DNA of 38,029 bases, taken from contig NZ_CDBT01000009.1 in assembly GCF_000819765.1 (NCBI RefSeq), forward strand, positions 1-38,029. The letters run 5' to 3'. Shown here in pieces: positions 1 to 7,757 of this stretch. This DNA is from Aeromonas bivalvium. Lineage in GTDB: Bacteria; Pseudomonadota; Gammaproteobacteria; Enterobacterales; Aeromonadaceae. A program made the position numbers and the translations under genes. Positions within the stretch are counted from its first letter, which is position 1. Each line of letters starts with the position of its first letter. The notes under the pieces are model-generated. The model made no database searches, was not told the origin of the DNA, and was given only the letters and a program-made list of their open reading frames with translations.

Positions 1-43
1 GCCCCACAAAAAATGGACCCTGACGGTCCATTTTTTGTGGGGC
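1..43. terminator. Bidirectional rho-independent terminator, perfect 19-bp hairpin
   Basis: Positions 1-19 and 25-43 are exact reverse complements separated by a 5-base loop (ctgac). Each arm has a run of six A or T near its outer part and a GC-rich base, so either strand gives a stable hairpin with a U-rich flank. It lies 12 bp beyond the 3' end of the acetyltransferase gene that ends at 56 on the minus strand, so it probably terminates that transcript and whatever lies to the left. Confidence 0.85.
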
Positions 44-55
44 GGGTGCCACTGG

Positions 56-562
56 TTACTCCTCCAGGGGCTCGTCAAACAGCGGGTGGTAGAGCACCTC
101 CCCCTGCAGGCCCGCCAGGCCCCCCGTTTGCAGCTCCATGGCCATGAAGTGCTCACTCGGCACCTCATAGCAGCAGTGCAGACCAAACTCGCTGGCGGGG
201 CGAAAGCCGAAGCGGCCGTAGTAGGCGGGATCGCCGAGCACCACCACCGCCTTCCAGTCCATCTCCAGCGCCGTGTCCAGCCCCTCGCGGATAAGCTCAG
301 AGCCTATGCCCTGGCCCTGCCAATCGGGGTGAACCGCGACCGGGGCCAGGCCAAGCCAGGGTCCCTCCTGTCCATTGATGGTGACGGGACTGAGCAGCAG
401 GTGGCCCATGAACTCATAGTCCTCCTCCTCCACCTGGGTCACCACGGCGGCGCCACACTCGCGCAGGCGATTGACCAGTTCGGCCTCATCATGACGGCCA
501 AAGGCGGCACTCACCAGTTCATAGACCGGCAGCATGTCGCCGGGGCGCTCGGTTCTCAGCAT
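56..562 (-). CDS. GNAT family N-acetyltransferase (YhbS-like)
   Basis: A 168-residue single-domain protein of the GCN5-related N-acetyltransferase fold, which transfers acetyl from acetyl-CoA to an amine. The acetyl-CoA-binding motif A is visible as VAVHPDWQGQGIGSELI (about residues 75-92), and a following strand-helix segment (VVLGDPAYYGRFGF) is typical of the YhbS subgroup. The start ATG has a GGAG Shine-Dalgarno about 8 bases upstream. The gene is last in its direction before the terminator at 1-43 and is separated by 124 bp from the next minus-strand gene. The substrate cannot be read from the sequence. The family call is firm and a specific function is not. Confidence 0.85.
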   Translation of the reverse strand: MLRTERPGDMLPVYELVSAAFGRHDEAELVNRLRECGAAVVTQVEEEDYEFMGHLLLSPVTINGQEGPWLGLAPVAVHPDWQGQGIGSELIREGLDTALEMDWKAVVVLGDPAYYGRFGFRPASEFGLHCCYEVPSEHFMAMELQTGGLAGLQGEVLYHPLFDEPLEE

Positions 563-686
563 AAGACAGACTCCTGATACAACTTGCCGCCATTATTCCA
601 TATAACCGCCGCGGCGCCGGCACGGCTTTGTCGAGAAATGGGAGCCTCGCCCCAGGAAAACGATTGAGTGTCATGGGCGCCGCGCC

Positions 687-1709
687 TCATCTTTCGTCCC
701 CGGGGGCGGCCAGCCGCCAGTGGCGCACCAGGCAATCGGGACGAGACGCCAGGGCGCTCACCCCCAGATCCACCATGCCCAGCTTGGCCATCACCCGGCC
801 CGAGGCCAGATTGGCCGTCATGTGGCAGGCGTTGATCTCGGGCAAGTGGGCGCGCCCAAAGGCAAAGTCGCGCACCAGTCTGGCGGCCCGGGTCGCCAGA
901 CCCCTATTTTGCCAGGGCAGCCCCACCCACCAGGCCAGGCTGCCATCCCGGCCCAGGGAGAGGGTACCCACCGCCTCCTCTGCCCCTTCGTCATCTTGGG
1001 TGATGGCCCAGCTCCAGCCCTGCCCCAGGGCCTGCCTGCGCCAGCACAGGCGCAGCCAGTCCAGGGCCCCCTCATCCGGGTAGGGGTGGGGGATATTGAG
1101 GGTATAACGGCTCAGGGCGCCGTCCCGGCAGTAGCGGCGGATCCAGGTGTCGTCCCCGGGCTGCAGGGGGCGCAGCGTCAAGCAAGCTGACGAGGCAAGG
1201 CTCGGGGGTGACGGGGGCGAGGTGGTGACTTCATTCAAGGGCGGCGTGAGCGGAGCACTCACTTCGCTCAGGGCAGGGATGGTCAGGTGCTTGGCCAGCA
1301 GCCGGGTCAAGGCTGGCCCCAGGGGATCGCCAGGGGCCAGATCCTGATCCCCACCGCACGGCCCCAGGGTCAGCAACCCCAGTTCCCGGGCCAGCACCTG
1401 CAAGGAGAGAGAACCGCTCAGCAGGATCTGCCGATTCGGCAGCTCAGCCCCCAAAGAGTCGGGGGCCGGGGTCAACCAGTCGGCCAAGAGCTGGCTGGCC
1501 TCGAGCCAGCCATCTGGCTCACAGCCAGGGGGGATGGCGCCTTGGGCACCTGGACCCCCTCTGCCTGGGTGATCCAGCAGCCACCAGCCATGGCCAGCCT
1601 GACGCCAACGGGCCAGCACCGGCAACCAGTGGGGTGCAAGCAGCTCGCCATCGATCAGCAGACCCAGGGGAGAGCGCCTCGGCCAGGCGGCAGCCTTGTG
1701 AGCGGTCAC
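687..1709 (-). CDS. Two-part protein: degenerate HAD-like N-terminus plus C-terminal GNAT acetyltransferase
   Basis: A 340-residue protein. Residues about 175-335 form a RimJ/RimL-like GNAT domain: it opens with LTLRPLQPGDDTWIRRY, has the acetyl-CoA loop around GLPWQNRGLATRAARL, and ends with an N-rich helix then VMAKLGM. Residues about 15-145 resemble a haloacid-dehalogenase core: LLIDGELLAPHWLPVLARW is like the DxDGTL motif and helix 1, and QILLSGSLSLQVLARELGL is like the late 'GDSxxD' motif. The catalytic aspartates are not conserved, so phosphatase activity is unlikely. The start is GTG with GAGG four bases upstream. That Shine-Dalgarno overlaps the pdxH stop codon, so it is probably translated with pdxH. 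The HAD resemblance is my inference; the GNAT half is clear. Confidence 0.7.
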   Translation of the reverse strand: MTAHKAAAWPRRSPLGLLIDGELLAPHWLPVLARWRQAGHGWWLLDHPGRGGPGAQGAIPPGCEPDGWLEASQLLADWLTPAPDSLGAELPNRQILLSGSLSLQVLARELGLLTLGPCGGDQDLAPGDPLGPALTRLLAKHLTIPALSEVSAPLTPPLNEVTTSPPSPPSLASSACLTLRPLQPGDDTWIRRYCRDGALSRYTLNIPHPYPDEGALDWLRLCWRRQALGQGWSWAITQDDEGAEEAVGTLSLGRDGSLAWWVGLPWQNRGLATRAARLVRDFAFGRAHLPEINACHMTANLASGRVMAKLGMVDLGVSALASRPDCLVRHWRLAAPGDER

Positions 1710-1715
1710 TTGGCC

Positions 1716-2354
1716 TCAGGGCGCCAGTCTGTCTATCTGCCAGCCTGCCCCTTCCCGCCGATAGAGGAAGCGGTCATGGAGCCTGTGCTCGCCCCCCTGC
1801 CAGAACTCCACCGTGTCGATCACCACCCGGTAGCCGCCCCAGAAGCTCGGCAGCGGCACCTCGCCATTGGCAAACTTCTGCTTGAGCTCGAGAAACTTGG
1901 CCTCCAGCACGCCTCGGGCACTGATGCGGGAGGATTGCTGGGAGACCCAGGCCGCTATCTGGCTATCCTTGGGACGGCTGTGGAAATAGCGCATCACCTC
2001 GAGGGAGCCGAGCTTCTCCACCCGGCCCGTCACATGCACCTGTCTGTCGAGCATGTGCCAGGGGAAGAGCAGGCTGATGCGGGGATTGCCCGCCAGCTGG
2101 CTCGCCTTGCGGCTGCCCATGTTGGTGTAAAACAGCATGCCGGCATCGTCGAAGTGCTTGAGCAGCACGGTGCGCTGCCAGGGCTGCCCCTCGCCATCGA
2201 CGGTCGCCACCACCATGGCGGTGGGATCGGAGAGCCTGGCCTCGCAGGCCTGCCCCAGCCACTTCTCGAACAGGACCAGAGGCTCGGCGGGCAGATCCGC
2301 CCGGTGCAGCCCCCCCTTGATGTATTCACGGCGCAGATCGGCAACATCCATCAT
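1716..2354 (-). CDS. pdxH: Pyridoxamine 5'-phosphate oxidase
   Basis: A 212-residue FMN-dependent enzyme that oxidises pyridoxamine/pyridoxine 5'-phosphate to pyridoxal 5'-phosphate, the last step of vitamin B6 synthesis and salvage. The family landmarks are present: an N-terminal RREYIKGGL segment, FMN-binding [37 protein letters not shown], and the C-terminal [19 protein letters not shown] and HDRFLYRR. The length is standard. There are two adjacent ATG codons at the start, preceded by an AAGGA Shine-Dalgarno. The downstream GNAT gene begins 6 bp after the stop. Cytoplasmic dimer by family knowledge. Confidence 0.95.
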   Translation of the reverse strand: MMDVADLRREYIKGGLHRADLPAEPLVLFEKWLGQACEARLSDPTAMVVATVDGEGQPWQRTVLLKHFDDAGMLFYTNMGSRKASQLAGNPRISLLFPWHMLDRQVHVTGRVEKLGSLEVMRYFHSRPKDSQIAAWVSQQSSRISARGVLEAKFLELKQKFANGEVPLPSFWGGYRVVIDTVEFWQGGEHRLHDRFLYRREGAGWQIDRLAP

Positions 2355-2457
2355 CTTGTTTTTCCTTCTTTATTTTCCCATTCCCCGTCCCATGGCGACG
2401 GGCATGTTCTGGCTGGCATTGTGCGACGAGCCCGCCCTCGCCACAAGCCTCAACTGC

Positions 2458-2482
2458 GAGGGGAGGCCCATGGCCTCCCCTC
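2458..2482. terminator. Hairpin between the lipoprotein gene and pdxH, possible weak terminator
   Basis: An 11-bp perfect inverted repeat (2458-2468 with 2472-2482, loop cat) sits in the 217-bp non-coding stretch between the end of the lipoprotein gene (2572) and the start of pdxH (2354). No T-run follows on either strand, so intrinsic termination would be inefficient. It may be a processing or attenuation hairpin. I see nothing else definite in this gap. Confidence 0.35.
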
Positions 2483-2571
2483 TGCTGCTGCCTTGCCTGA
2501 CGGCCTCCCTCATCGGGAGGACAAATACCTGGCCGCTGGCCTCTTTTCTCCAGCGGCGCGCCATGGCCGCC

Positions 2572-2943
2572 TTATTTCTCCTCATCGGAAGGACAGTGGC
2601 CGAGCATCTGACGATTGTACTCGGCGGCGAACTCGGTCAGCGCCTGTTGCCTGGCCTCTTCCCCAGGCCTGACCATGTCCACCAGCCCCGTCAGATAGCG
2701 TGTGCCGCAGCGGGCCTTGGCGGCCTGCTGCTGCTCGGCCGCGATGCCCGGCGCCATCTGGCCACGCCCGGCCCGTATGATGAGGCGGTGATCGCCCCGC
2801 GCCAGGTGCTCGTCCAGTGCCTGGGCCAGATCCGGTACCACTGTGCCAGGCAAAGCCGCATCGGGCTGGGGAACCCCCTGGGAGCTGGCATCGGCCTGGC
2901 AACCGGCGAGCAGGAGGAGCCCCAGGGGCCAGAGGGCCTTCAT
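2572..2943 (-). CDS. Small putative lipoprotein
   Basis: A 123-residue protein of unknown function. From the ATG at 2943 it begins MKALWPLGLLLLAGCQAD, a lipoprotein signal peptide with lipobox LAGC, so Cys15 would be lipidated and the protein anchored to a membrane facing the periplasm. The mature part is hydrophilic, with one further pair of cysteines (in KARCGTRY and LGHCPSD) that could form a disulfide. I chose this start over an in-frame TTG at 2955 because the ATG overlaps the protease stop codon (ATGA), the usual sign of translational coupling, and because a G-rich stretch precedes it. The coupling suggests a role linked to the metalloprotease, but no family is recognised. Confidence 0.65.
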   Translation of the reverse strand: MKALWPLGLLLLAGCQADASSQGVPQPDAALPGTVVPDLAQALDEHLARGDHRLIIRAGRGQMAPGIAAEQQQAAKARCGTRYLTGLVDMVRPGEEARQQALTEFAAEYNRQMLGHCPSDEEK

Positions 2944-4964
2944 CGGGCCCCCCAACGCCGGCTGGCGCCCCCCAGGGCGAGCAGCAGCAACAGCCAGGGG
3001 CCGGGACTGCCGCCACCGCCACCTCCCTCCTCGCTCGAGTCGACGTCGGGCGCCGTCGGCGTGACCGGCTGGCTGACGCTGCCTATGGTGCTGCCGCTGC
3101 CCGCCAGCCTCAGTCTGGGGCTCATGGAGAAGAAGATGTTGTCGCTACAACTCAGCTTCAGTCGGCCCTGATCCGAGGCGGGCAGGGTCGGCAGCAGCAG
3201 AGTGGCGGCGCCGCTGTTGGCGATCCCGCTCGCCAGCAGGCTCCAGGATTGGCCATCGTTGGCGCTCAGCGCCACGTCCACCTTGCCGCAGGAGATGGGG
3301 GCAAGCTGGCTGCCCGCCACCTGCCAGGCGATGGCCAGGGACTGCTGCTCCGCCAGGGTGCCGTCCAGGGGGGCGGTCAGCCTGAAGCTGGAGCCTGTGT
3401 TGACCACCTGCACCTGCATCTCGTCGCTGACGACCCCACCCTTGCCGTCGCGGGCCGTCAGGCGAAAGTTCAACGTGCGGTTGGTGGTCGGCCAGGCTTC
3501 CCCCTTGGCCAGGGTGCCGCTTTGCAGGGAACTCAGGCTGGGCAGGATCCGCTGGCTCGAGGTGCCGGGCGCCACGAAGGGGAAGATGGGACGGCTGCCG
3601 TCATCGACCATGGTGGCCAGGCTGCTGGAGGCGGTGCCCAGATCGATCTGCTCCCAGTTGTAGTTCAGGCTGTCGCCATCGAGATCCGAGCCGCCGCCGC
3701 TGAGCAGGAAGGGGGTGTTGGCCGGGATCACGTAATCCTTGCCCGCCGCCACCTGGGGCGCATTGTTGCTCAGCGCCTCCCCCGTGCCGCAGTTGGGGTA
3801 ACGGGCCATGTGGACCCGCATCTGCTCGATGGACTTGCTGTGGAAATAGGCCAGGCTGCGACTGCCCAGGTTTTCCTCCCCGCACAGGCCGGCATAGCCC
3901 ATGATGGAGCTGCCGCTGCCCGGCTCCCAGGCCTGGCTGGCGCTGCGGCTGCCACTGCCGCAATCCGCCGTGGTGCCGTTGAAGGTGTGCTCTGCCCCCA
4001 GCTGATGGCCGAGCTCGTGGGAGACATAGTCGATGAAGAAGGCGTCCCCCACGGGAGCCGAGGACCCCGTCACCCCCTGGGATTTGAAGTTGGAGAGGCA
4101 CAGGCTGCCCACCACGGCCAGGCCCCCTCCCCCTGTGTTGAGCACATGGCCGATATCGAACGCAGTGCCCCCCAGGGCCCCCGCCTGCACGCTCTGGTTC
4201 TTGGTCATGTCGCTGCTGTCATTGCTGAAGGGGTCGGTGGCGGGATCCGTATAGATGATGAGGTCGTTGTTGGGGATGAGCTGGAAGTTCACCCCCAGAT
4301 CCCGCTGATAGACCTCGTTGACCCGATTGAGCAGGGTAGCGATGGCCGCCAGGGCGCCAGCCTTGGTGCCATTGTGATACTGGGTGTACTCCCCCGTGGC
4401 CGAGATGGCGATGGCATAGCGCCTGCGCTCGTTGCCGCTCACCAGCACGGCCCGGGCGGCGGCCAGGGGCTGGCCCAGCACCTCGTCGGCCTGCTGATCC
4501 AGCGGGGTCAGGGCATCGCGCTGATCGTACACCACATAGCCAGCTCCATCGGCCAGGGGGTCGACGAAGATGAGCCGGCCCTGGTGCCGGAACATGCCGT
4601 GAAAGCCGAGGGGGCCCAGCTCGAAGCGACCGGTATCGCGCCCATCCTGCAGGCTCTGGCCGCTGAAGGTGAGGATCTCGGGATACTTGGCCGCCAGCGC
4701 CGCCGGCAGCAGATCATTGGCCGTCAGGGTGAAACCGACCTCTCCCCCCTCCGGCAGAGGCAGCATCAGGGTGCGGACGCCATCGGCCAGCGCCGTCAGC
4801 TGACCGCCGATCTCGTCAACCTGGCGAAAGGCCCGGGCCCGTACCTGCACGCCGGCGTCCTCCTGACCTCTGGCCGCCAGGGTATTCCAATGGGGCGTCG
4901 ACTGGGCCCAGGCCTGCCCACCGAGCAGGGGCATGCATAACAGAAGCATTCGCATCGACATCAT
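2940..4964 (-). CDS. Secreted reprolysin-like zinc metalloprotease with GlyGly-CTERM tail
   Basis: A 674-residue exported metzincin. The zinc site HELGHQLGAEH lies at about residues 316-326 and the Met-turn SIMGYAG at 353-359, as in M12-type reprolysin-like peptidases. The start at 4964 is chosen because AAGGAT lies 7 bases upstream and it gives a signal peptide (MMSMRMLLLCMPLLGGQAWA) directly; an upstream in-frame start at 5021 lacks these features. After the catalytic domain comes an immunoglobulin/cadherin-like region (about 385-600) containing GSDLDGDSLNYNWEQ. The C-terminus is a run of glycines, a hydrophobic helix (PWLLLLLALGG) and a basic end (ASRRWGAR), the tripartite GlyGly-CTERM signal processed by rhombosortase in type II-secreting gammaproteobacteria. 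The physiological substrate is unknown. Confidence 0.9.
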   Translation of the reverse strand: MMSMRMLLLCMPLLGGQAWAQSTPHWNTLAARGQEDAGVQVRARAFRQVDEIGGQLTALADGVRTLMLPLPEGGEVGFTLTANDLLPAALAAKYPEILTFSGQSLQDGRDTGRFELGPLGFHGMFRHQGRLIFVDPLADGAGYVVYDQRDALTPLDQQADEVLGQPLAAARAVLVSGNERRRYAIAISATGEYTQYHNGTKAGALAAIATLLNRVNEVYQRDLGVNFQLIPNNDLIIYTDPATDPFSNDSSDMTKNQSVQAGALGGTAFDIGHVLNTGGGGLAVVGSLCLSNFKSQGVTGSSAPVGDAFFIDYVSHELGHQLGAEHTFNGTTADCGSGSRSASQAWEPGSGSSIMGYAGLCGEENLGSRSLAYFHSKSIEQMRVHMARYPNCGTGEALSNNAPQVAAGKDYVIPANTPFLLSGGGSDLDGDSLNYNWEQIDLGTASSSLATMVDDGSRPIFPFVAPGTSSQRILPSLSSLQSGTLAKGEAWPTTNRTLNFRLTARDGKGGVVSDEMQVQVVNTGSSFRLTAPLDGTLAEQQSLAIAWQVAGSQLAPISCGKVDVALSANDGQSWSLLASGIANSGAATLLLPTLPASDQGRLKLSCSDNIFFSMSPRLRLAGSGSTIGSVSQPVTPTAPDVDSSEEGGGGGGSPGPWLLLLLALGGASRRWGAR

Positions 4965-5067
4965 CTGGATATCCTTATCGTCTGTGCCATGGGCGGTCGC
5001 AAAAGGCGGTTGCGCCGACAAATAACGGGATCATGGCCGTTTATCGGGGGGGCGGCAAGCACCGCGG

Positions 5068-5096
5068 TTGCGCCAATCTGGTCTAACCCCTATCAT
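5068..5096 (+). promoter_or_regulatory. Candidate sigma-70 promoter for the RNA methyltransferase gene
   Basis: TTGCGC (5068-5073) and TATCAT (5091-5096) are separated by 17 bp and lie about 30 bp upstream of the methyltransferase ATG at 5128. The -35 overlaps one copy of a 10-bp direct repeat (see findings). The match is moderate and based on consensus only. Confidence 0.45.
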
Positions 5097-5127
5097 TGCG
5101 CGGATTTCTTCGGCCAAGGTTAATCTC

Positions 5128-6339
5128 ATGCTCAAGTCCCCACTGTTGCCCCGTTTCGGGGATCTGGTTGATGCCATTCTTGACGACGTTCTGACTCAGG
5201 GACTCACCCTGGACAGAGCCTACGCCCGTCATTTTTCCGGCATCGAACTCAAACCCCAAGAACAGGCAAGGATTGCCCTGGTCACCGGCGATCTGCTGCG
5301 TCGCCTCAGCCTCTACTGCAACCTGTCCGGCATTCAGGTGCGGCAGGCGGCGAAGAACGTCTGGCCGCTGCTGCTGGCCTGGCATGCGTTTCACAAGATT
5401 AGTATGCCCAACCACCCCAGTCTGGATCGCTTCAATGAAGAGGCATTTCGTCGCCGTCTGACCGAGGCCAAGAAGAATCCTGTGCTGATGGATGGTTGCC
5501 CCAGCTGGCTGGAGAAGCTGGGCAGCGAGCAGCTGGGAGAGAGCTGGCCCGCCGAGCGCGCCGCCCTCGCCTGGATGCCCAAGCGCTACCTGAGGGTCAA
5601 TACCCTCAAGTGCACCCGGGAGCAACTGCAAGCCGCCCTGGCCAAGGAGCAGGTCAGCACCATCCCGGTCGAGGGGGTAGCCTCCGCCCTGCAGGTCACC
5701 TCTGACGCCGCCCTGTTTCGTACCAAGGCCTTCGCCGATGGCTGGTTCGAGCAGCAGGATGCCGGCTCCCAGCTGGTGGCCGCGGCCCTCGACGTCAAGC
5801 CCGGGATGCGGGTCATCGACGCCTGCGCCGGTGCCGGCGGCAAGACGCTGCACATCAGCGCCCTGATGGAGGGCAAGGGTCGCCTGCTCGCCATGGACGT
5901 GGAAGAGTGGAAACTGGAGAACCTCAAGCAGCGCGCCCGCCGCGCCGGTGCCCACAACGTGGAGACCCGGGTCATCACCAGCAGCAAGACGGTCAAGCGC
6001 CTGAAAGAGAGTGCGGATCGGGTGCTGCTGGACGTGCCCTGCTCAGGCCTGGGCGTGCTCAAGCGCAACCCGGACGCCAAGTGGCGCGACACCGCCGAGC
6101 GTCTGCCCGTGCTGATGGCGCTGCAAGAAGAGATTCTGCAACGCTACAGCCAGATGACCAAGGTCGGCGGCATGCTGGTCTATGCCACCTGCTCCATACT
6201 GCCGGCGGAAAACCGTCAGCAGGTAGACAAGTTCCTGGCCGCCAACGAGCACTTCCGCCTGCTGGATGACCATAACGTCAGCCCGAGCCAGACCGGCTTC
6301 GACGGCTTCTATATGGCCCGCCTGGAGCGCATCGCCTGA
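5128..6339 (+). CDS. RsmB/NOP family SAM-dependent RNA (cytosine-5) methyltransferase
   Basis: A 403-residue class I methyltransferase of the NOL1/NOP2/Sun group, which makes m5C in rRNA or tRNA. SAM-binding motif I is DACAGAGGKT (about 231-240). The two family cysteines are present: PC in DVPCSGLG (Cys305) and TC in YATCSILPAEN (Cys355), the latter being the usual nucleophile. The N-terminal 150 residues form a short helical extension rather than the clear NusB-like domain of classical RsmB, so it may be a paralogue; I leave the symbol empty. The start at 5128 is preferred over an in-frame start at 5068, because it has AAGG about 9 bases upstream and the longer form would begin inside the likely -35 element. 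A strong terminator follows. Confidence 0.88.
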   Translation: MLKSPLLPRFGDLVDAILDDVLTQGLTLDRAYARHFSGIELKPQEQARIALVTGDLLRRLSLYCNLSGIQVRQAAKNVWPLLLAWHAFHKISMPNHPSLDRFNEEAFRRRLTEAKKNPVLMDGCPSWLEKLGSEQLGESWPAERAALAWMPKRYLRVNTLKCTREQLQAALAKEQVSTIPVEGVASALQVTSDAALFRTKAFADGWFEQQDAGSQLVAAALDVKPGMRVIDACAGAGGKTLHISALMEGKGRLLAMDVEEWKLENLKQRARRAGAHNVETRVITSSKTVKRLKESADRVLLDVPCSGLGVLKRNPDAKWRDTAERLPVLMALQEEILQRYSQMTKVGGMLVYATCSILPAENRQQVDKFLAANEHFRLLDDHNVSPSQTGFDGFYMARLERIA

Positions 6340-6368
6340 GGCTGAGCCCAGGGCGCAGCAACAGCCGC

Positions 6369-6405
6369 AAAAAAGGAGGGGAGCCACTGGCTCCCCTCCT
6401 TTTTT
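6369..6405. terminator. Strong bidirectional terminator between the methyltransferase gene and grxD
   Basis: An 18-bp perfect inverted repeat (6369-6386 with 6388-6405) has six A on the left and six T on the right. This is the standard bidirectional intrinsic terminator form. It lies between the convergent methyltransferase gene (ends 6339, plus) and grxD (ends 6454, minus). Confidence 0.9.
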
Positions 6406-6453
6406 ATGCTGGCAAACTGCGCCGCCTGACGGCCGCGCCAGGGAGCGTCTCCC

Positions 6454-6795
6454 TTATTCGGCCGCGTCGTCCTGCTTGTGCTTCGCCGCCACTTCCTTGA
6501 TCAGGGTCTGCAGCTCGCCCGCCTGGAACATCTCGATCATGATGTCACAGCCGCCGACCAGCTCGCCTTCGACCCACAGCTGGGGGAAGGTGGGCCAATT
6601 GGCAAACTTGGGCAGCTCGGCGCGGATGTCCGGGTTCTGCAAGATGTCCACATAGGCGAACGGCTCGCCGCAGGACATCATGGCCTGGGAGGCCTGGGCA
6701 GAGAAACCGCAGCTCGGAAGCTTGGGGGACCCTTTCATGTAGAGAATGATGGGGTTCTCGGCCAGCTGCTGTTTAATCTTTTCAATAGTTTCCAT
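6454..6795 (-). CDS. grxD: Monothiol glutaredoxin, Grx4 family
   Basis: A 113-residue monothiol glutaredoxin. The active site is CGFS (residues 29-32) within KGSPKLPSCGFSAQ; the WPTFPQLWVEGELVGGCDI segment supplies the glutathione-binding TFPQ and GGCD elements. CGFS glutaredoxins bind a [2Fe-2S] cluster with glutathione, often with a BolA partner, and act in iron-sulfur cluster delivery and iron sensing rather than disulfide reduction. The length is standard. It lies back-to-back with sodB, another gene commonly tied to iron status, across a 307-bp intergenic region. Confidence 0.95.
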   Translation of the reverse strand: METIEKIKQQLAENPIILYMKGSPKLPSCGFSAQASQAMMSCGEPFAYVDILQNPDIRAELPKFANWPTFPQLWVEGELVGGCDIMIEMFQAGELQTLIKEVAAKHKQDDAAE

Positions 6796-6825
6796 AGGTG
6801 CCTCACTAGAGCGATTTCGGCGCTC

Positions 6826-6853
6826 ATTCTACTGCAAAGTCCGCCGACCACAA
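6826..6853 (-). promoter_or_regulatory. Candidate sigma-70 promoter for grxD
   Basis: On the minus strand TTGTGG (6853-6848) is followed after 16 bp by TAGAAT (6831-6826), about 30 bp upstream of the grxD start. This is a consensus-only match. Confidence 0.4.
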
Positions 6854-6932
6854 ACCGGCAAACCGCAAAGCCGCTGTTTATCTCTCCCTCAATACCAGGC
6901 GATTTGATCTCGATCATGGCAAGAATCAAGAG

Positions 6933-6962
6933 TTGTGACGCCATCTTTGATGCTGTTACAAT
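6933..6962 (+). promoter_or_regulatory. Candidate sigma-70 promoter for sodB
   Basis: TTGTGA (6933-6938), an 18-bp spacer and TACAAT (6957-6962) point toward sodB. This would give a leader of roughly 130 bases that includes the hairpin at 7027-7046. Other -10-like sequences exist nearer the gene, so this is only a candidate. Confidence 0.35.
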
Positions 6963-7102
6963 CGTTCGGCCCATTGGGCGCCCGTCCTGGCCATGCGAGG
7001 ACGCTTGCCCAATTACGTAAAATGATGCTTTTCGCCTGAGAAAAGCCGATGCAATGTCTTGCAACCGTCGCTTTCGCACGGCCAGCCAATGGAGAGTAGA
7101 AA

Positions 7103-7687
7103 ATGGCTTTCGAACTTCCCGCTCTGCCCTACGCAATCAATGCTCTGGAACCGCACATCTCCCAGGAAACCCTGGAATACCACCACGGCAAGCACCACAA
7201 CACCTATGTGGTCAACCTGAACAACCTGGTGCCGGGTACCGAGTTTGAAGGCAAGTCTCTGGAAGAGATCATCAAGACCTCCACTGGCGGCATCTTCAAC
7301 AACGCCGCCCAGATCTGGAACCACACCTTCTACTGGCACTGCCTCTCCCCGAACGGTGGCAACGAGCCGACTGGCGCCCTGGCCGACGCCATCGCCAAGC
7401 AATTCGGCTCCTTCGCCGAATTCAAGGATGCGTTCACCAAGTCTGCCATCGGCAACTTCGGTTCCAGCTGGACCTGGTTGGTGAAGAAAGCCGACGGCTC
7501 CCTGGCCATCGTCAACACCTCCAACGCCGGCTGCCCGCTGACCGAAGCCGGTACCACGCCGCTGCTGACCGTCGACCTGTGGGAGCACGCCTACTACATC
7601 GATTTCCGCAACCTGCGTCCCAAGTACATGGAAACCTTCTGGGCCCTGGTCAACTGGGAATTCGTGGCCAAGAACCTGGCTGCCTGA
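7103..7687 (+). CDS. sodB: Iron superoxide dismutase
   Basis: A 194-residue cytoplasmic Fe-SOD that converts superoxide to hydrogen peroxide and oxygen. The metal ligands are in place: His27 in the HHGKHHNTY region, His74 in AAQIWNHTFYWHC, and the Asp and His of TVDLWEHAYY near residues 157-161. The Gln in NNAAQIWNH, one strand before His74, is the position typical of iron rather than manganese enzymes. The length matches enteric SodB almost exactly. GGAGAG precedes the ATG at a normal distance. A hairpin terminator follows within 25 bp, so the gene is probably monocistronic. Confidence 0.97.
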   Translation: MAFELPALPYAINALEPHISQETLEYHHGKHHNTYVVNLNNLVPGTEFEGKSLEEIIKTSTGGIFNNAAQIWNHTFYWHCLSPNGGNEPTGALADAIAKQFGSFAEFKDAFTKSAIGNFGSSWTWLVKKADGSLAIVNTSNAGCPLTEAGTTPLLTVDLWEHAYYIDFRNLRPKYMETFWALVNWEFVAKNLAA

Positions 7688-7706
7688 GTCGCCGAGTCTT
7701 GCTGAC

Positions 7707-7731
7707 AACACCCCGCACTGCGGGGTGTTTT
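7707..7731 (+). terminator. sodB rho-independent terminator
   Basis: A 10-bp perfect stem (7707-7716 with 7720-7729, loop act) rich in GC is followed by a short T-run (gtgttttgtt), 20 bp after the sodB stop codon. Confidence 0.85.
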
Positions 7732-7757
7732 GTTATGGCAGGCCGGCACCCTAAGCT

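Larger units (their letters stand above)
6796..7102. other. Divergent grxD-sodB intergenic region (307 bp)
   Basis: No convincing gene is present. The region holds candidate promoters for both flanking genes (listed separately). It also holds a 7-bp hairpin (7027-7033 with 7040-7046, loop gcctga) that would lie in the sodB leader about 55 bases before the start codon, and a GGAGAG Shine-Dalgarno just upstream of sodB. Regulation of sodB by iron through a small RNA is known in enterics; I cannot identify a small-RNA pairing site here. Confidence 0.5.

Noticed and set aside
1..43. Possible mobile-element or attachment-site inverted repeat
   Set aside because: The short loop and T/A-rich arms next to a gene end fit an intrinsic terminator; there is no transposase or target duplication in view.
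2370..2585. A 71-codon minus-strand open frame overlapping the end of the lipoprotein gene
   Set aside because: It contains an 11-bp perfect hairpin, has no recognisable family features, and its composition looks like intergenic DNA; it fits a non-coding leader of pdxH better.
2817..4940. Long plus-strand open frame opposite the metalloprotease gene
   Set aside because: Antisense shadow; the minus-strand frame has the zinc site, signal peptide and C-terminal tail.
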